Assembly (NCBI RefSeq): GCF_916618895.1
Contig: NZ_OU745391.1
Coordinates: 1,364,001-1,428,000, forward strand
Length of the DNA stretch: 64,000 nucleotides
Source: Pseudoclavibacter sp. Marseille-Q3772
Lineage (GTDB): Bacteria; Actinomycetota; Actinomycetes; Actinomycetales; Microbacteriaceae
Direction: 5' to 3'
Below are positions 24,966 to 33,175 of the stretch, in pieces. A program made the translations under genes and the position numbers. The stretch's first letter is position 1, and each line of letters begins with the position of its first letter. The notes under the pieces are model-generated. The model worked only from the letters and a program-made list of their open reading frames with translations, had not been told where the DNA came from and searched no databases.

Positions 24966-26159
24966 ATGCGCGCTATTACCCGGTCACTGTACGGTGCGGC
25001 CTCGGCCGTCATCGCCGTCGGAGCACTGAGTGCTTGCTCTCCCGCAGGTGAGACCCCATCGGTTGATGGGCTCAAGATCGTCACCACGACGACGCAGCTC
25101 ACCGACTTCACGAACAACATCACCGAAGGCACCGATGCTGAGGTTGTGAGCCTTTTCGAATCGGGTCAATCTGTTCACTCATTCGAGGCCACAGCGGCCG
25201 ACCTCGAAGACATTCGCACCGCCGATGTCGTCGTCTACAACGGCATGGGGCTTGAGCCCTGGCTCGAGGAGACTCTGAAGTCGGCGGGTTTCGATGGTAC
25301 GAAGATCGATGCATCCGCGGGCTTTGACCCAAACTCCATTCACGATGATCACGATGATCACGATGACCGTGATGATGACCACGACGACCACGCAGCTGCC
25401 GGTACGGATGAACGTATCGCCGCAGGCGTGTACCGTCATGACGACCACGAGCACGGCGGCAATGACGATGATCACGATGACCACGGCGACGATCATGATG
25501 ACCACGGTCACGATCATGACGATCATGACGATCACGGCGACCACGGTCACGGAGGGCACGATCATGACCACGACCACGACGGCCCGAACCCGCACATCTG
25601 GACCTCGCCAGACGGGGCAGTCTCGATGGTGGAAACCGTTGCCAACGAGCTCGGCAAGGCCGATAACGCACACGCGGACGAATACGAGGAGAACGCCGAA
25701 GCGTACATCGCCAAGCTTGGCAAGCTCGATCAGTGGATCGGCGAGAACATGAAGCAGGTTCCAGAAAAGGAACGCGTTGTTGCAACCGGTCACGATGCGC
25801 TCGGCTACTACAACGACGAGTACCACATCACGTTCGTCGGTTCGATCATGCCCAGCTGGGACGACAACGCAGAGCCCTCAGCCGCTGAACTCGACAAACT
25901 GATTGCTGATATCAAAAAGCACAAGGTGCCGGCGATCTTCTCGGAAACTCAGCTCGATCCGGCGACCGCAGAAGCGTTGGCGAATGAGGCCGGTATCAAG
26001 GTCTACTCCGGTGAAGATGGCCTGTACACTGACTCGCTCGGCGCTGCCGGCACTGATGCGGACACTTACATTAAGGCGACCGTTCACAACACAAAACAAC
26101 TGCTTGACTCGTGGGGTAAAACTGCGAGTGAAGTCCCCGCTGAGATCCAGGACGCCTAG
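24966..26159 (+). CDS. znuA: Zinc ABC transporter substrate-binding lipoprotein
   Basis: A 397-residue cluster A-I metal-binding protein. ATG at 24966 has TTGGAGG eight bases before it; the frame is open five codons more. The signal peptide ends in the lipobox LSAC with Cys24. Metal-ligand regions are HSFEATAAD near residue 71, NPHIW just after the His loop, and the central VVATGHDALGYY. Between about residues 125 and 212 an exceptionally long insertion of Asp-His repeats (HDDHDDHDD type) is present. In this family such a His-rich loop gathers zinc and points to zinc rather than manganese. First gene of znuA-znuC-znuB-znuB. Confidence 0.93.
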   Translation: MRAITRSLYGAASAVIAVGALSACSPAGETPSVDGLKIVTTTTQLTDFTNNITEGTDAEVVSLFESGQSVHSFEATAADLEDIRTADVVVYNGMGLEPWLEETLKSAGFDGTKIDASAGFDPNSIHDDHDDHDDRDDDHDDHAAAGTDERIAAGVYRHDDHEHGGNDDDHDDHGDDHDDHGHDHDDHDDHGDHGHGGHDHDHDHDGPNPHIWTSPDGAVSMVETVANELGKADNAHADEYEENAEAYIAKLGKLDQWIGENMKQVPEKERVVATGHDALGYYNDEYHITFVGSIMPSWDDNAEPSAAELDKLIADIKKHKVPAIFSETQLDPATAEALANEAGIKVYSGEDGLYTDSLGAAGTDADTYIKATVHNTKQLLDSWGKTASEVPAEIQDA

Positions 26160-26162
26160 CCT

Positions 26163-27020
26163 TTGAATACCCCCAACCCGTGCGAGGTCCCCGGCGCCGA
26201 TTCGGTGTCGGGGACTTCCGCTACCGCATCACCCATTGTCTCCGCTGCCGATGCTGCGTTCTCGTACGGCGGCGGTGTGATTGCTCTCGATCACATCAAC
26301 TTCGCTATCGCACCGGGCGAGGCGCTGGCACTGGTCGGGCCAAATGGCTCAGGAAAATCAACGCTGCTCAAAGCGCTCCTCGGGCTTGTGAGCACCGTAG
26401 ATGGCGAGGTTCGGGTATTGGATGCGGCACCACGGCGCGCTGCAAGTCACGTGGGTTATCTACCGCAGCATGACGAAATCGACCTGGAGTTTCCGATCTC
26501 ACTTCGACAGGTCGTCATGATGGGACGTTTCCGCCACCTTGGTCCTTTCAAATGGCCCGGCAAGGAAGACCGTCAAGCCGTCACCGATGCGCTTACCCGC
26601 GTCGGCCTCGACGAGCACGCAAACGATCACTTCGGTGCACTCAGCGGTGGTCAGCGACAGCGAGGACTGCTTGCACGAGCGCTGGTGGATAAACCTGCGC
26701 TGCTCCTGCTCGACGAACCCTTCAATGGGCTGGACACCACCAGTCGTAGATCGCTCATGGCTACGCTGCGTCGACTTCGCGACGAAGGCGTGGCGATCAT
26801 CGTGTCCACGCACGACCTTGAGCTTGCTCATCAGGTGTGCTCCCACATCCTGCTGGTCAACAAAACCCAGGTCGCGTTCGGACCAATACACGAAACCCTC
26901 ACTCCAGAACATGTCAGCGAGGCGTTCGGGGAGTCACACGACCATCTCGATACTCACAGTGATCTCGTAGCCCACCCGCATCCGGTCGCCACAAACCGCA
27001 GCTCCGGAGAGCTGCCGTGA
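26163..27020 (+). CDS. znuC: Zinc ABC transporter ATP-binding protein
   Basis: A 285-residue ABC ATPase. Walker A is GPNGSGKST near residue 59, the signature LSGGQRQR near 160, and Walker B LLLLDEPF near 179; the switch histidine is in STHDLE. It powers the two membrane subunits encoded next. The start is uncertain: TTG at 26163 lies 3 bases after the znuA stop, but later starts are possible because the first 28 residues are low-complexity. The C-terminus has extra histidines (SHDHLDTHSDLVAHPHP), a common feature of zinc transport ATPases. Confidence 0.92.
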   Translation: MNTPNPCEVPGADSVSGTSATASPIVSAADAAFSYGGGVIALDHINFAIAPGEALALVGPNGSGKSTLLKALLGLVSTVDGEVRVLDAAPRRAASHVGYLPQHDEIDLEFPISLRQVVMMGRFRHLGPFKWPGKEDRQAVTDALTRVGLDEHANDHFGALSGGQRQRGLLARALVDKPALLLLDEPFNGLDTTSRRSLMATLRRLRDEGVAIIVSTHDLELAHQVCSHILLVNKTQVAFGPIHETLTPEHVSEAFGESHDHLDTHSDLVAHPHPVATNRSSGELP

Positions 27021-27907
27021 CCTCCATCGCCACCATGTTTGGCGCGCCATTCATGCAAACCGCTGCGCTGGCGCTGTGCATTCTCGCGATCGTGGTGGCC
27101 GTTGTCGGTGTTGCCCTCAACCTGCGCGGCCTCGAGTTTCTCAGTGACGGGCTCGTTCACGCCGTTTTTCCTGGCATCGTGGTCGGGCTGATCGCCGGAG
27201 GTGGCCCGATGATCTACCTCGGCGCGCTGATCGCGGCACTGATCGCAACCGTGCTGCTAACGCTGATAACGCGCACTGGTCGCAGAACGGATGCGGCCAC
27301 CGCGGTGATTCTTGCCGGTGCGTTCGCACTGGGTATCGTGCTCGTATCGCGCACCTCAAAATATTCCACCGGTGTTGAACAGCTCCTCTTCGGACAACTG
27401 CTCACCATCGGGTCAACCGATATCGCCTACATCCTGATCCTCGGCGGACTTGCGGTACTGCTCGTCGGTGCCACATGGAAGACACAGACCTTTATCTCGT
27501 TCGATCGCCCGGGCGCGCTCGCGGCCGGTATCCCGGTACTGCGCTACGAGCTGATCCTGAATGTGTCGATCGCGCTCGTCGTGGTTGCCGCCTCTCGCGC
27601 GGTTGGAAACCTGTTGGTCTTGGCTCTGCTGATTGTGCCGGCAGCGATCGGACGACTGCTCTCGCGCAATATTGCAGTTATTGCTGCGATCGCGCTGCTT
27701 GCTGCGATCGGTGGTTCGCTCGCCGGGCTGGCGGGCGGGTACTGGCTCTCCGTCGATGCGGGATTGCGCGTGTCACCCTCGGCAGTGCTGGTGCTCGTGC
27801 TGGTTGCCGGTTACTTTCTGGCTGCGATCGTGGCCACTATCCGACAGTCGATTACCGGCGGCCGGAAGGTGTTGGCCGAGCAGGCACGTGCGGTGGTTGA
27901 GTCATGA
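27017..27907 (+). CDS. znuB: Zinc ABC transporter permease 1
   Basis: A 296-residue ABC-3 family permease with eight to nine helices. It starts with GTG overlapping the znuC stop. The family pattern appears as FLSDGLVHAVFPGIVVG near residue 40 and FISFDRPGALAAGIPV near 157. Together with the next gene it makes a heterodimeric channel, as in actinobacterial Azt/Sit-type importers, rather than the single-permease ZnuABC of enterics. Confidence 0.92.
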   Translation: MTSIATMFGAPFMQTAALALCILAIVVAVVGVALNLRGLEFLSDGLVHAVFPGIVVGLIAGGGPMIYLGALIAALIATVLLTLITRTGRRTDAATAVILAGAFALGIVLVSRTSKYSTGVEQLLFGQLLTIGSTDIAYILILGGLAVLLVGATWKTQTFISFDRPGALAAGIPVLRYELILNVSIALVVVAASRAVGNLLVLALLIVPAAIGRLLSRNIAVIAAIALLAAIGGSLAGLAGGYWLSVDAGLRVSPSAVLVLVLVAGYFLAAIVATIRQSITGGRKVLAEQARAVVES

Positions 27908-28743
27908 ACGTGTTTGCTAGCGCCCTCGTGGCGGCCGTGCTCGTTGGGGCGCTGTGTGGCATCGTCGGCACCATCGTGGTGCTGCGACAGCGCGCATTTT
28001 TCACCGTGGCACTCACGCACGCAACGTTTCCCGGCGGCGTGCTTGCCGCAATCATCGGGGTTCACCTAGCCCTGGGCGCCCTGGTGATGGGGATGTTGCT
28101 GGTTGCGCTCATGGTGGTCATCGGCACCATCCACCGACAGGGAAAAGAGGTCGCTGCCGGAATCGTGCTCTCCTTCGGATACGCCCTGGGCACGTTCTTG
28201 CACGCGCTCAACCCGCAGCTGCAAACCAAAATCGATTCCTACCTCACCGGCACCATCCTCGGGATGTCCGCCGACAGCATCCTACTCATCGCCATCATGT
28301 TGGGCATCACCTTGGTAGCGGTATTGCTGTGGTGGCAGCCGCTGCTGTACTCGACCTTTGATCAGCGCGGGTTTGTTGCCAGCGGTGCACGGGGATGGCA
28401 GATCGAAACGGTCACGCTCGTGCTTATTGTCGGCACCGTTGTTGTGACCATGCCCGCTATTGGTTCGATTCTTGCTATTGCGATGATCGCGGCTCCAGCC
28501 GCGGCGGCCAAGCTCCTGGTTCGCAATGTGGTGTGGCTTATGCCGACGGCAATTGTGTTGGGGGTGGCGGCCGCAGTGTTCGGCCTGTATGCCTCGCGCT
28601 GGTGGTCGATCTCCGCCGGGGGCTCGATCGCTCTTTCGGCCACTGCGATCTACCTGTTTGCACTCCTCGGACAGGGGATGCGAACGAGCTCACGTCGGTT
28701 GGGCACCCGCGTCGCGCCGCGGTCAATTACGGTCAACAAGTAG
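27904..28743 (+). CDS. Zinc ABC transporter permease 2
   Basis: A 279-residue ABC-3 permease that starts four bases inside the previous gene (ATGA). Helices run throughout; the family segment ALTHATFPGGVLAAI is near residue 35 and YSTFDQRGFVASGA near 150. It ends 33 bp before the Fur-family regulator. Pairing of two related but distinct permeases in one operon suggests a heterodimer. Confidence 0.92.
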   Translation: MNVFASALVAAVLVGALCGIVGTIVVLRQRAFFTVALTHATFPGGVLAAIIGVHLALGALVMGMLLVALMVVIGTIHRQGKEVAAGIVLSFGYALGTFLHALNPQLQTKIDSYLTGTILGMSADSILLIAIMLGITLVAVLLWWQPLLYSTFDQRGFVASGARGWQIETVTLVLIVGTVVVTMPAIGSILAIAMIAAPAAAAKLLVRNVVWLMPTAIVLGVAAAVFGLYASRWWSISAGGSIALSATAIYLFALLGQGMRTSSRRLGTRVAPRSITVNK

Positions 28744-28776
28744 CACGCGGTCGCTTTCCGGGCTAGTCTGTCGCCC

Positions 28777-29199
28777 ATGGTCGACAATCACACGGACAGC
28801 ACAGCTCCCAAGCGTCGTAAGACGTGGCAGCGTGACGCTGTTCGTGAGGCGTTGGCAGGGGCTGAAGGTTTCGTAAGCGCACAAGAGCTGCACCGCATCC
28901 TCGAGCAGCAAGACCGACGCATTGGCTTGGCCACGGTGTATCGGGCGTTGACATCACTTGCTGAGGACGGCGAGGCAGATTCGCTGCGAACCGCGGATGG
29001 TGAGCGATACCGCAGCTGTGACACGGAAAGCCACCACCACCACCTGATTTGCCGTGTGTGTACCGCCACGGTTGAGATTGAGGCGCCGGAAGTTGAGGCC
29101 TGGCTGAACTCACTGGCGAGAAAGTACGGCTACCGCGATCTCACACACGACTTCGAAGCATTCGGTGTGTGCCCGGACTGCGCCAAGGGTGCGGAGTAG
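28777..29199 (+). CDS. zur: Fur-family zinc-uptake regulator
   Basis: A 140-residue Fur-like repressor. The winged-helix domain includes FVSAQELHRILEQQ and GLATVYRALTSLAEDG (recognition helix). The metal-binding region holds HHHHLICRVC and the C-terminal CPDC, giving the structural zinc CxxC pairs, plus sensory histidines. Its location directly after the zinc importer genes makes Zur the best assignment over Fur. It should repress zinc uptake when zinc is plentiful, probably via the candidate box before znuA. Confidence 0.9.
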   Translation: MVDNHTDSTAPKRRKTWQRDAVREALAGAEGFVSAQELHRILEQQDRRIGLATVYRALTSLAEDGEADSLRTADGERYRSCDTESHHHHLICRVCTATVEIEAPEVEAWLNSLARKYGYRDLTHDFEAFGVCPDCAKGAE

Positions 29200-29240
29200 A
29201 CTCGGTTCGTTCCTGCGGCGATTCCCGCGGCAAATTTCTC

Positions 29241-29269
29241 TTGTGCTGATACGCATCGCACAGTAAGCT
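29241..29269 (+). promoter_or_regulatory. Candidate promoter of rpmB-rpmG-rpsN
   Basis: TTGTGC (29241-29246) and TAAGCT (29264-29269) are separated by 17 bp, a standard sigma-A-like spacing, and lie 124 bp before rpmB. No convincing Zur box is seen around it. Confidence 0.5.
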
Positions 29270-29352
29270 TGTTCGCTGGTGCGTCCGGGGGCTCCTCCGG
29301 CGTAACCGTGCTCAGATGGCCGATCCATCCGGGCGCCGACAAGAGATCTTGG

Positions 29353-29374
29353 GCAGTGCTCTCACGAGTACTGC
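29353..29374 (+). promoter_or_regulatory. Hairpin in the rpmB leader
   Basis: GCAGTGCTC / GAGTACTGC with one G-U pair and a TCAC loop, seven bases before the GAAGGAG ribosome site. It could influence translation of the ribosomal-protein operon. The evidence is structural only. Confidence 0.35.
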
Positions 29375-29392
29375 GGTATTGAAGGAGAAACC

Positions 29393-29629
29393 ATGGCCGC
29401 AGTGTGCCAGGTGACCGGGGTAGCCCCTCAGTTCGGTCACAACATTTCACACTCGCACCGTCGCACGAAGCGTCGGTTCGACCCGAACATCCAGAAGAAG
29501 AAGTTCTACGTGCCTTCACTGAAGCGCAGCGTAACTCTGACTGTTTCGGCTAAGGGCATCAAGGTTATCGATGCTCGCGGTATCGACGCTGTCGTTGCCG
29601 ACCTGCTGAAGAAGGGAGTGAAGCTCTAA
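29393..29629 (+). CDS. rpmB: 50S ribosomal protein L28 (zinc-free form)
   Basis: A 78-residue L28. It starts MAAVCQVTG, so the first CxxC pair of zinc-binding L28 is broken, and no second CxxC is present. This is the zinc-independent (C-minus) type, like the enteric protein. [20 protein letters not shown] near residue 20 is the family core. GAAGGAG precedes ATG. The stop overlaps the rpmG start by one base. Confidence 0.95.
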   Translation: MAAVCQVTGVAPQFGHNISHSHRRTKRRFDPNIQKKKFYVPSLKRSVTLTVSAKGIKVIDARGIDAVVADLLKKGVKL

Positions 29630-29799
29630 TGGCTAAGAAGTCACAGGATGTTCGCCCCATCATCAAGCTTCGTTCCACCGCCGGTACTGGCTTCACGTAC
29701 GTGACCAAGAAGAACCGTCGCAACACCCCTGACCGTCTCGTACTCAAGAAGTACGACCCGGTTATTCGTAAGCACGTCGAATTCCGCGAGGAGCGTTAA
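29629..29799 (+). CDS. rpmG: 50S ribosomal protein L33 (zinc-free form)
   Basis: A 56-residue protein, [20 protein letters not shown] at the start and [19 protein letters not shown] at the end. These are the L33 signatures. No cysteines are present, so it belongs to the zinc-independent class that replaces the four-cysteine form. The ATG overlaps the rpmB TAA (TAATG), and rpsN starts three bases after its stop. Confidence 0.95.
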   Translation: MAKKSQDVRPIIKLRSTAGTGFTYVTKKNRRNTPDRLVLKKYDPVIRKHVEFREER

Positions 29800-29802
29800 G
29801 AC

Positions 29803-30108
29803 ATGGCGAAGAAGAGCAAGATTGCAAAGAATGAGCAGCGCAAGGAGATCGTTGCTCGCTACGCCGAGCGTCGTCTTGAGCTCAAGAAGCAGCTCATCGA
29901 CCCCAACGGCACCGACGAGTCGCGCGAGGAAGCTCGCGTAGCACTCCAGAAGCTTCCGCGTGACGCTTCGCCGGTTCGTGTTCGCAGCCGCGACTCGATC
30001 GACGGTCGTCCCCGCGGTGTACTCAGCAAGTACGGCATCTCGCGTGTTCGTTTCCGCGAGATGGCTCACCGTGGTGAACTACCTGGTATCAAGAAGTCCA
30101 GCTGGTAG
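29803..30108 (+). CDS. rpsN: 30S ribosomal protein S14 (zinc-free form)
   Basis: A 101-residue S14 of the longer, zinc-independent type. Zinc-binding S14 is about 61 residues with four cysteines; this one has none. The C-terminal [27 protein letters not shown] carries the family signature. Third gene of rpmB-rpmG-rpsN. In mycobacteria and relatives this trio is a zinc-sparing operon; here it stands beside zur and the zinc importer. Confidence 0.95.
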   Translation: MAKKSKIAKNEQRKEIVARYAERRLELKKQLIDPNGTDESREEARVALQKLPRDASPVRVRSRDSIDGRPRGVLSKYGISRVRFREMAHRGELPGIKKSSW

Positions 30109-30506
30109 CCCGCAGATCTGCGGCAGTTAGGGCAACACGCCCACAATTGCGCAGGTTTTTCAGCAAATAGTTAGTGTGGCGAGTGGATGCGATCCGCTCG
30201 CCACACTGCTGTTTCTTGCAGTTACTTGAATAGGGCTTCTGACCTGGGGTTTCATTGGCCCTATGGCTGGGCCGTGGTCTGCATCCGGAAGTAGAATCTT
30301 GCGCGTAGGCGCCTCGGTACTGCTAGTTTTTGACGATTTCGGTCGAAGAAAATCCGCTGACTTCCGCGTAAATTCAGCGATCTCGCGCCGGTGGTGTTAG
30401 TTTGTCGACGTTGCCAATTGGGGAACCTGCCCCGTCCAGGCGACCAAAATGTACAGAACGTAGAGCGCGTCCGAATGGGCGTCTCACGTCTCCATAGGAG
30501 GACTTC
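30109..30506. other. Intergenic region between rpsN and the HU gene
   Basis: About 400 bp. The left part holds the rpsN terminator. The right part, from about 30240, should carry the HU promoter and leader. It has an inverted repeat CGCTGA/TCAGCG (30355-30379). I could not fix the promoter, and no gene is evident. Confidence 0.6.
30173..30217 (+). terminator. Terminator of rpmB-rpmG-rpsN
   Basis: A 16-bp stem, AGTGTGGCGAGTGGAT with ATCCGCTCGCCACACT, 15 of 16 pairs matched, closed by a GCG loop and followed by GCTGTTTCTT. A shorter perfect palindrome, CCGCAGATCTGCGG, lies immediately after the rpsN stop at 30110-30123. Confidence 0.85.
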
Positions 30507-30794
30507 ATGGCAGACAAGACTGTGAACAAGACCGAGCTCGTCGCAACCATCGCTGCGGAGACTGGCCAGAGCCAGGCAACCGTAAACGCTGTGCTCGACG
30601 GCCTGTTCCAGCAGCTCGCTGCAAACGCAGCTAAGGGCGTTAAGGTAACCATCCCCGGCTGGATCTCGGTTGAGCAGACTCAGCGCGCAGCTCGCACCGG
30701 TCGCAACCCGCAGACCGGCGCTGAGATCAAGATCCCCGCTTCGAAGGGCGTCAAGATCTCGGCTGGTTCGAAGCTCAAGAACGCTGTTAAGTAG
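30507..30794 (+). CDS. hup: HU family DNA-binding protein
   Basis: A 95-residue nucleoid protein. It begins MADKTVNKTELVATIAAETG and has the DNA-binding arm region with ARTGRNPQTGAEIKIPASKG, including the proline that intercalates. It is the short HU type, without the Lys/Ala-rich C-terminal extension of mycobacterial HupB. ATAGGAGG lies ten bases before ATG. Monocistronic with its own terminator. Confidence 0.96.
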   Translation: MADKTVNKTELVATIAAETGQSQATVNAVLDGLFQQLAANAAKGVKVTIPGWISVEQTQRAARTGRNPQTGAEIKIPASKGVKISAGSKLKNAVK

Positions 30795-30817
30795 TTCTCG
30801 CCTTCACTAGCTGTACA

Positions 30818-30846
30818 ACGGGGTCGCCGCTGGCGGCCCCGTTTCG
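30818..30846 (+). terminator. Terminator of the HU gene
   Basis: ACGGGGTCGCC / GGCGGCCCCGT stem of 11 bp with one mismatch and a three-base loop, followed by TT, 24 bases after the stop. Confidence 0.8.
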
Positions 30847-30918
30847 CGTTTCCTGCGGATTTCATTCACCGGGGTGCCGGCCAGCTCCGGACAAACGGCG
30901 CAAATAACGGTGGGCATC

Positions 30919-30949
30919 CGGATATACGGGTTGCCGGGTCGTATATCCG
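30919..30949. promoter_or_regulatory. Perfect 10-bp inverted repeat before the CopD-CtaG gene, candidate operator
   Basis: CGGATATACG (30919-30928) and CGTATATCCG (30940-30949) are perfect complements separated by 11 bp of GGTTGCCGGGT. The rest of 30847-31114 holds no credible gene. The element lies 166 bp before the CopD-CtaG fusion gene. Copper repressors bind TATAC-type palindromes with G/C runs inside, so a copper-responsive role is possible but unproven. Confidence 0.4.
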
Positions 30950-31114
30950 CCGTTTATCCGAAGTGGGCAGCGGCAGGACGGACTGCTGGGACGACTGCCT
31001 GCGGAATTGTTGCTGCCATCATTGGCGCCAGCTTGCCGACGTTCGCGGTGAGTTGTGCACAGGCGTCCGGTATCAACGGTCAGCGGCAGCCCGAACGGCT
31101 AGGCTTGAGGCACC

Positions 31115-33175
31115 ATGTCTCTGCCCGATCAGCCTGTTGCCTCCGGATGGTCGCAAACGACCACGCACGCGCTGCGTTGGGGTCCGGCCGCTCTGCTCGT
31201 CCTTGCCATTGCGGCGACTTTCATCGCCTATACCGCCACCGGAGGGGCCGCACCGCTGGTCGTGGGTGATACCGGGCCGATCGTGCGCTGGGGCGTGCCG
31301 CTTGGCCGCCTCGCGTTCAACCTAACTGCATCCCTCACCATCGGCGCCCTGGTGATGGCGGTCTGGGCTGCCAGCCGGACACAACCCGAGTTCGAACGAT
31401 GCCTTGTCATCGCCCAGGGCGCATCCGTGGCCTGGACCTTCAGCTCTATCTACGCGACGATCGTCACGTACCTGGATGTGTCCACCATCCCCTTCTCTGC
31501 AGATGCCGAGTTCGGACAGGGCCTGTGGTACTACCTCACTAATCTCGAGATGGGCCAGATGTGGCTGATGGCAACGGTGATGATTGCCATGCTGACCACG
31601 TTCATCTTCGCCAGCCGCTCGGCATGGGGAGTACTGCTCACCACGATCTTCTCGCTGCTGTGCCTGTGGCCGATTGCCACCCTGGGACACGCTGCCGGCG
31701 CCTCATCCCACGAGACCGCAGTCGGCGCAAACACGCTCCACTACACGGCTGCCGCGGTGTGGATTGGCGGTGTGCTGGTACTCGCGATGGTCACCCCGCG
31801 CATCCAGCCGAAACGTCGACTGGCGCTCACCGAACGGTTTTCGGATCTTGCGCTGCTCGCGTTTGTCGCCACGGCGTTCAGCGGTGTGGTCGCCTCATTC
31901 CTGAACCTCTCGGCACTCAACGACCTGTGGACGACCGGCTACGGCGGTATCGTGCTCACGAAAACCGTGCTGTTGGTGATTTTGGGCGGTTTTGGGGTTG
32001 CGCAACGACGATTCTTTATCGATCGGATGCGGGCACAGTTCCAGGACGGATTCGATGCGAAGGCAGCCGGGCCGTTGTCGCGGCAACCACTGGCGTGGTT
32101 GATCGCCGCTGAACTGCTCGTCATGGGCGCGGTCTCCGGTGCCGCCGCTGCTCTCGGGCGCTCGCCGCGCCCACAGCTGCAGATCACCGCGGATCAGCTT
32201 CCCGACCCGACTCCCGCCCAGCTGCTGTCGGGCGATGCGCTGCCACCGGAGTTCACCGCATCCCGCCTGCTGACCGAATGGCGACTGGACCCGCTGTGGA
32301 CGCTGCTCGTGCTCATGGGTATGGCGTTCTACATCCTCGGTACTGCGCGCTTGCGCCGTCGCGGCGATCGATGGCCGTGGTGGCGAGTGGCATCGTTCCT
32401 TACCGGATGCGTGATCCTGCTGTACAACGTGAACGGCGCGCTGGTCGTGTACGGCAAGTTCATGTTCTCGTTCCACATGACCGAGCACATGATCCTGTCG
32501 ATGATCATCCCGATCTTCCTGGTACTCGGTGCGCCGATGACGCTGCTATTGCGGGCAATTCCAGCGCGCACGGATGGTTCAATGGGGGCAAGGGAGTGGG
32601 CACTGAAGATTGTGCACTCCAAGTGGGCGGCGTTCGTTAGCCACCCGATCGTCGCTGCCATCAACTTCGCGCTTGCGCTGCTCACCTTCTACTACACCCC
32701 GTTGTTCCGCTGGTCGGTGGCCGACCACGTCGGACACATGTGGATGATCGCGCACTTTTTGATCGTTGGATTCCTCTTCGTCGAGTCGCTCATTGGTGAT
32801 GACCCGATGCGCACTCGCGCGAGCTATCCGATGCGACTCATCGCGCTCATCCTGGTCATGACCTTCCACGCCTTCTTCGGCCTGGGCGTAATGACCGGAG
32901 AGGCGCTTTTGGTCGCCGAATGGTTCGGTGCGACCGGTCGCGATTGGGGCCCGGCTACCGCGATCGCAGACCAGCAACTCGGCGGCGCCGTGGCGTGGGG
33001 ACTGGGTGAGTTCCCGACGGTAATCCTTGCGCTGCTCGTGGGCCTACAGTGGGCGAAATCTGATGAGCGCGCCGCGAAACGTCAGGACCGCAACGCCGAA
33101 CGCACGCACGACGCTGAACTCAACGCCTATAACGAGCACCTACGGATGCTCGCGGAGCGTGATGCGAACCGATGA
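31115..33175 (+). CDS. CopD-domain / caa3-type CtaG fusion membrane protein
   Basis: A 686-residue polytopic membrane protein combining two copper-related units. Residues 1-360 form a CopD-like domain with eight or so helices and HETAVGANTLHYTAAAVWIGG near 205. Residues 390-650 match the CtaG (caa3) family, which assists copper delivery to cytochrome oxidase, with FHMTEHMILSMIIPIFLVLG near 453 and later histidines in HVGHMWMIAHF near 540. The fusion is common in actinobacteria. It probably moves copper across the membrane for the oxidase. The C-terminal tail is basic and cytoplasmic. It overlaps the next gene by four bases (ATGA). Confidence 0.9.
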   Translation: MSLPDQPVASGWSQTTTHALRWGPAALLVLAIAATFIAYTATGGAAPLVVGDTGPIVRWGVPLGRLAFNLTASLTIGALVMAVWAASRTQPEFERCLVIAQGASVAWTFSSIYATIVTYLDVSTIPFSADAEFGQGLWYYLTNLEMGQMWLMATVMIAMLTTFIFASRSAWGVLLTTIFSLLCLWPIATLGHAAGASSHETAVGANTLHYTAAAVWIGGVLVLAMVTPRIQPKRRLALTERFSDLALLAFVATAFSGVVASFLNLSALNDLWTTGYGGIVLTKTVLLVILGGFGVAQRRFFIDRMRAQFQDGFDAKAAGPLSRQPLAWLIAAELLVMGAVSGAAAALGRSPRPQLQITADQLPDPTPAQLLSGDALPPEFTASRLLTEWRLDPLWTLLVLMGMAFYILGTARLRRRGDRWPWWRVASFLTGCVILLYNVNGALVVYGKFMFSFHMTEHMILSMIIPIFLVLGAPMTLLLRAIPARTDGSMGAREWALKIVHSKWAAFVSHPIVAAINFALALLTFYYTPLFRWSVADHVGHMWMIAHFLIVGFLFVESLIGDDPMRTRASYPMRLIALILVMTFHAFFGLGVMTGEALLVAEWFGATGRDWGPATAIADQQLGGAVAWGLGEFPTVILALLVGLQWAKSDERAAKRQDRNAERTHDAELNAYNEHLRMLAERDANR

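Noticed and set aside
25120-25826. Long minus-strand frames opposite the zinc-binding lipoprotein
   Set aside because: They mirror the Asp-His repeat and encode Val/Ile- or Arg/His-rich nonsense; the plus-strand gene has a signal peptide, lipobox and family motifs.
30874-31269. Open frame before the CopD-CtaG gene
   Set aside because: No ribosome site, no family-like sequence, and it overlaps the well-supported gene start in another frame.
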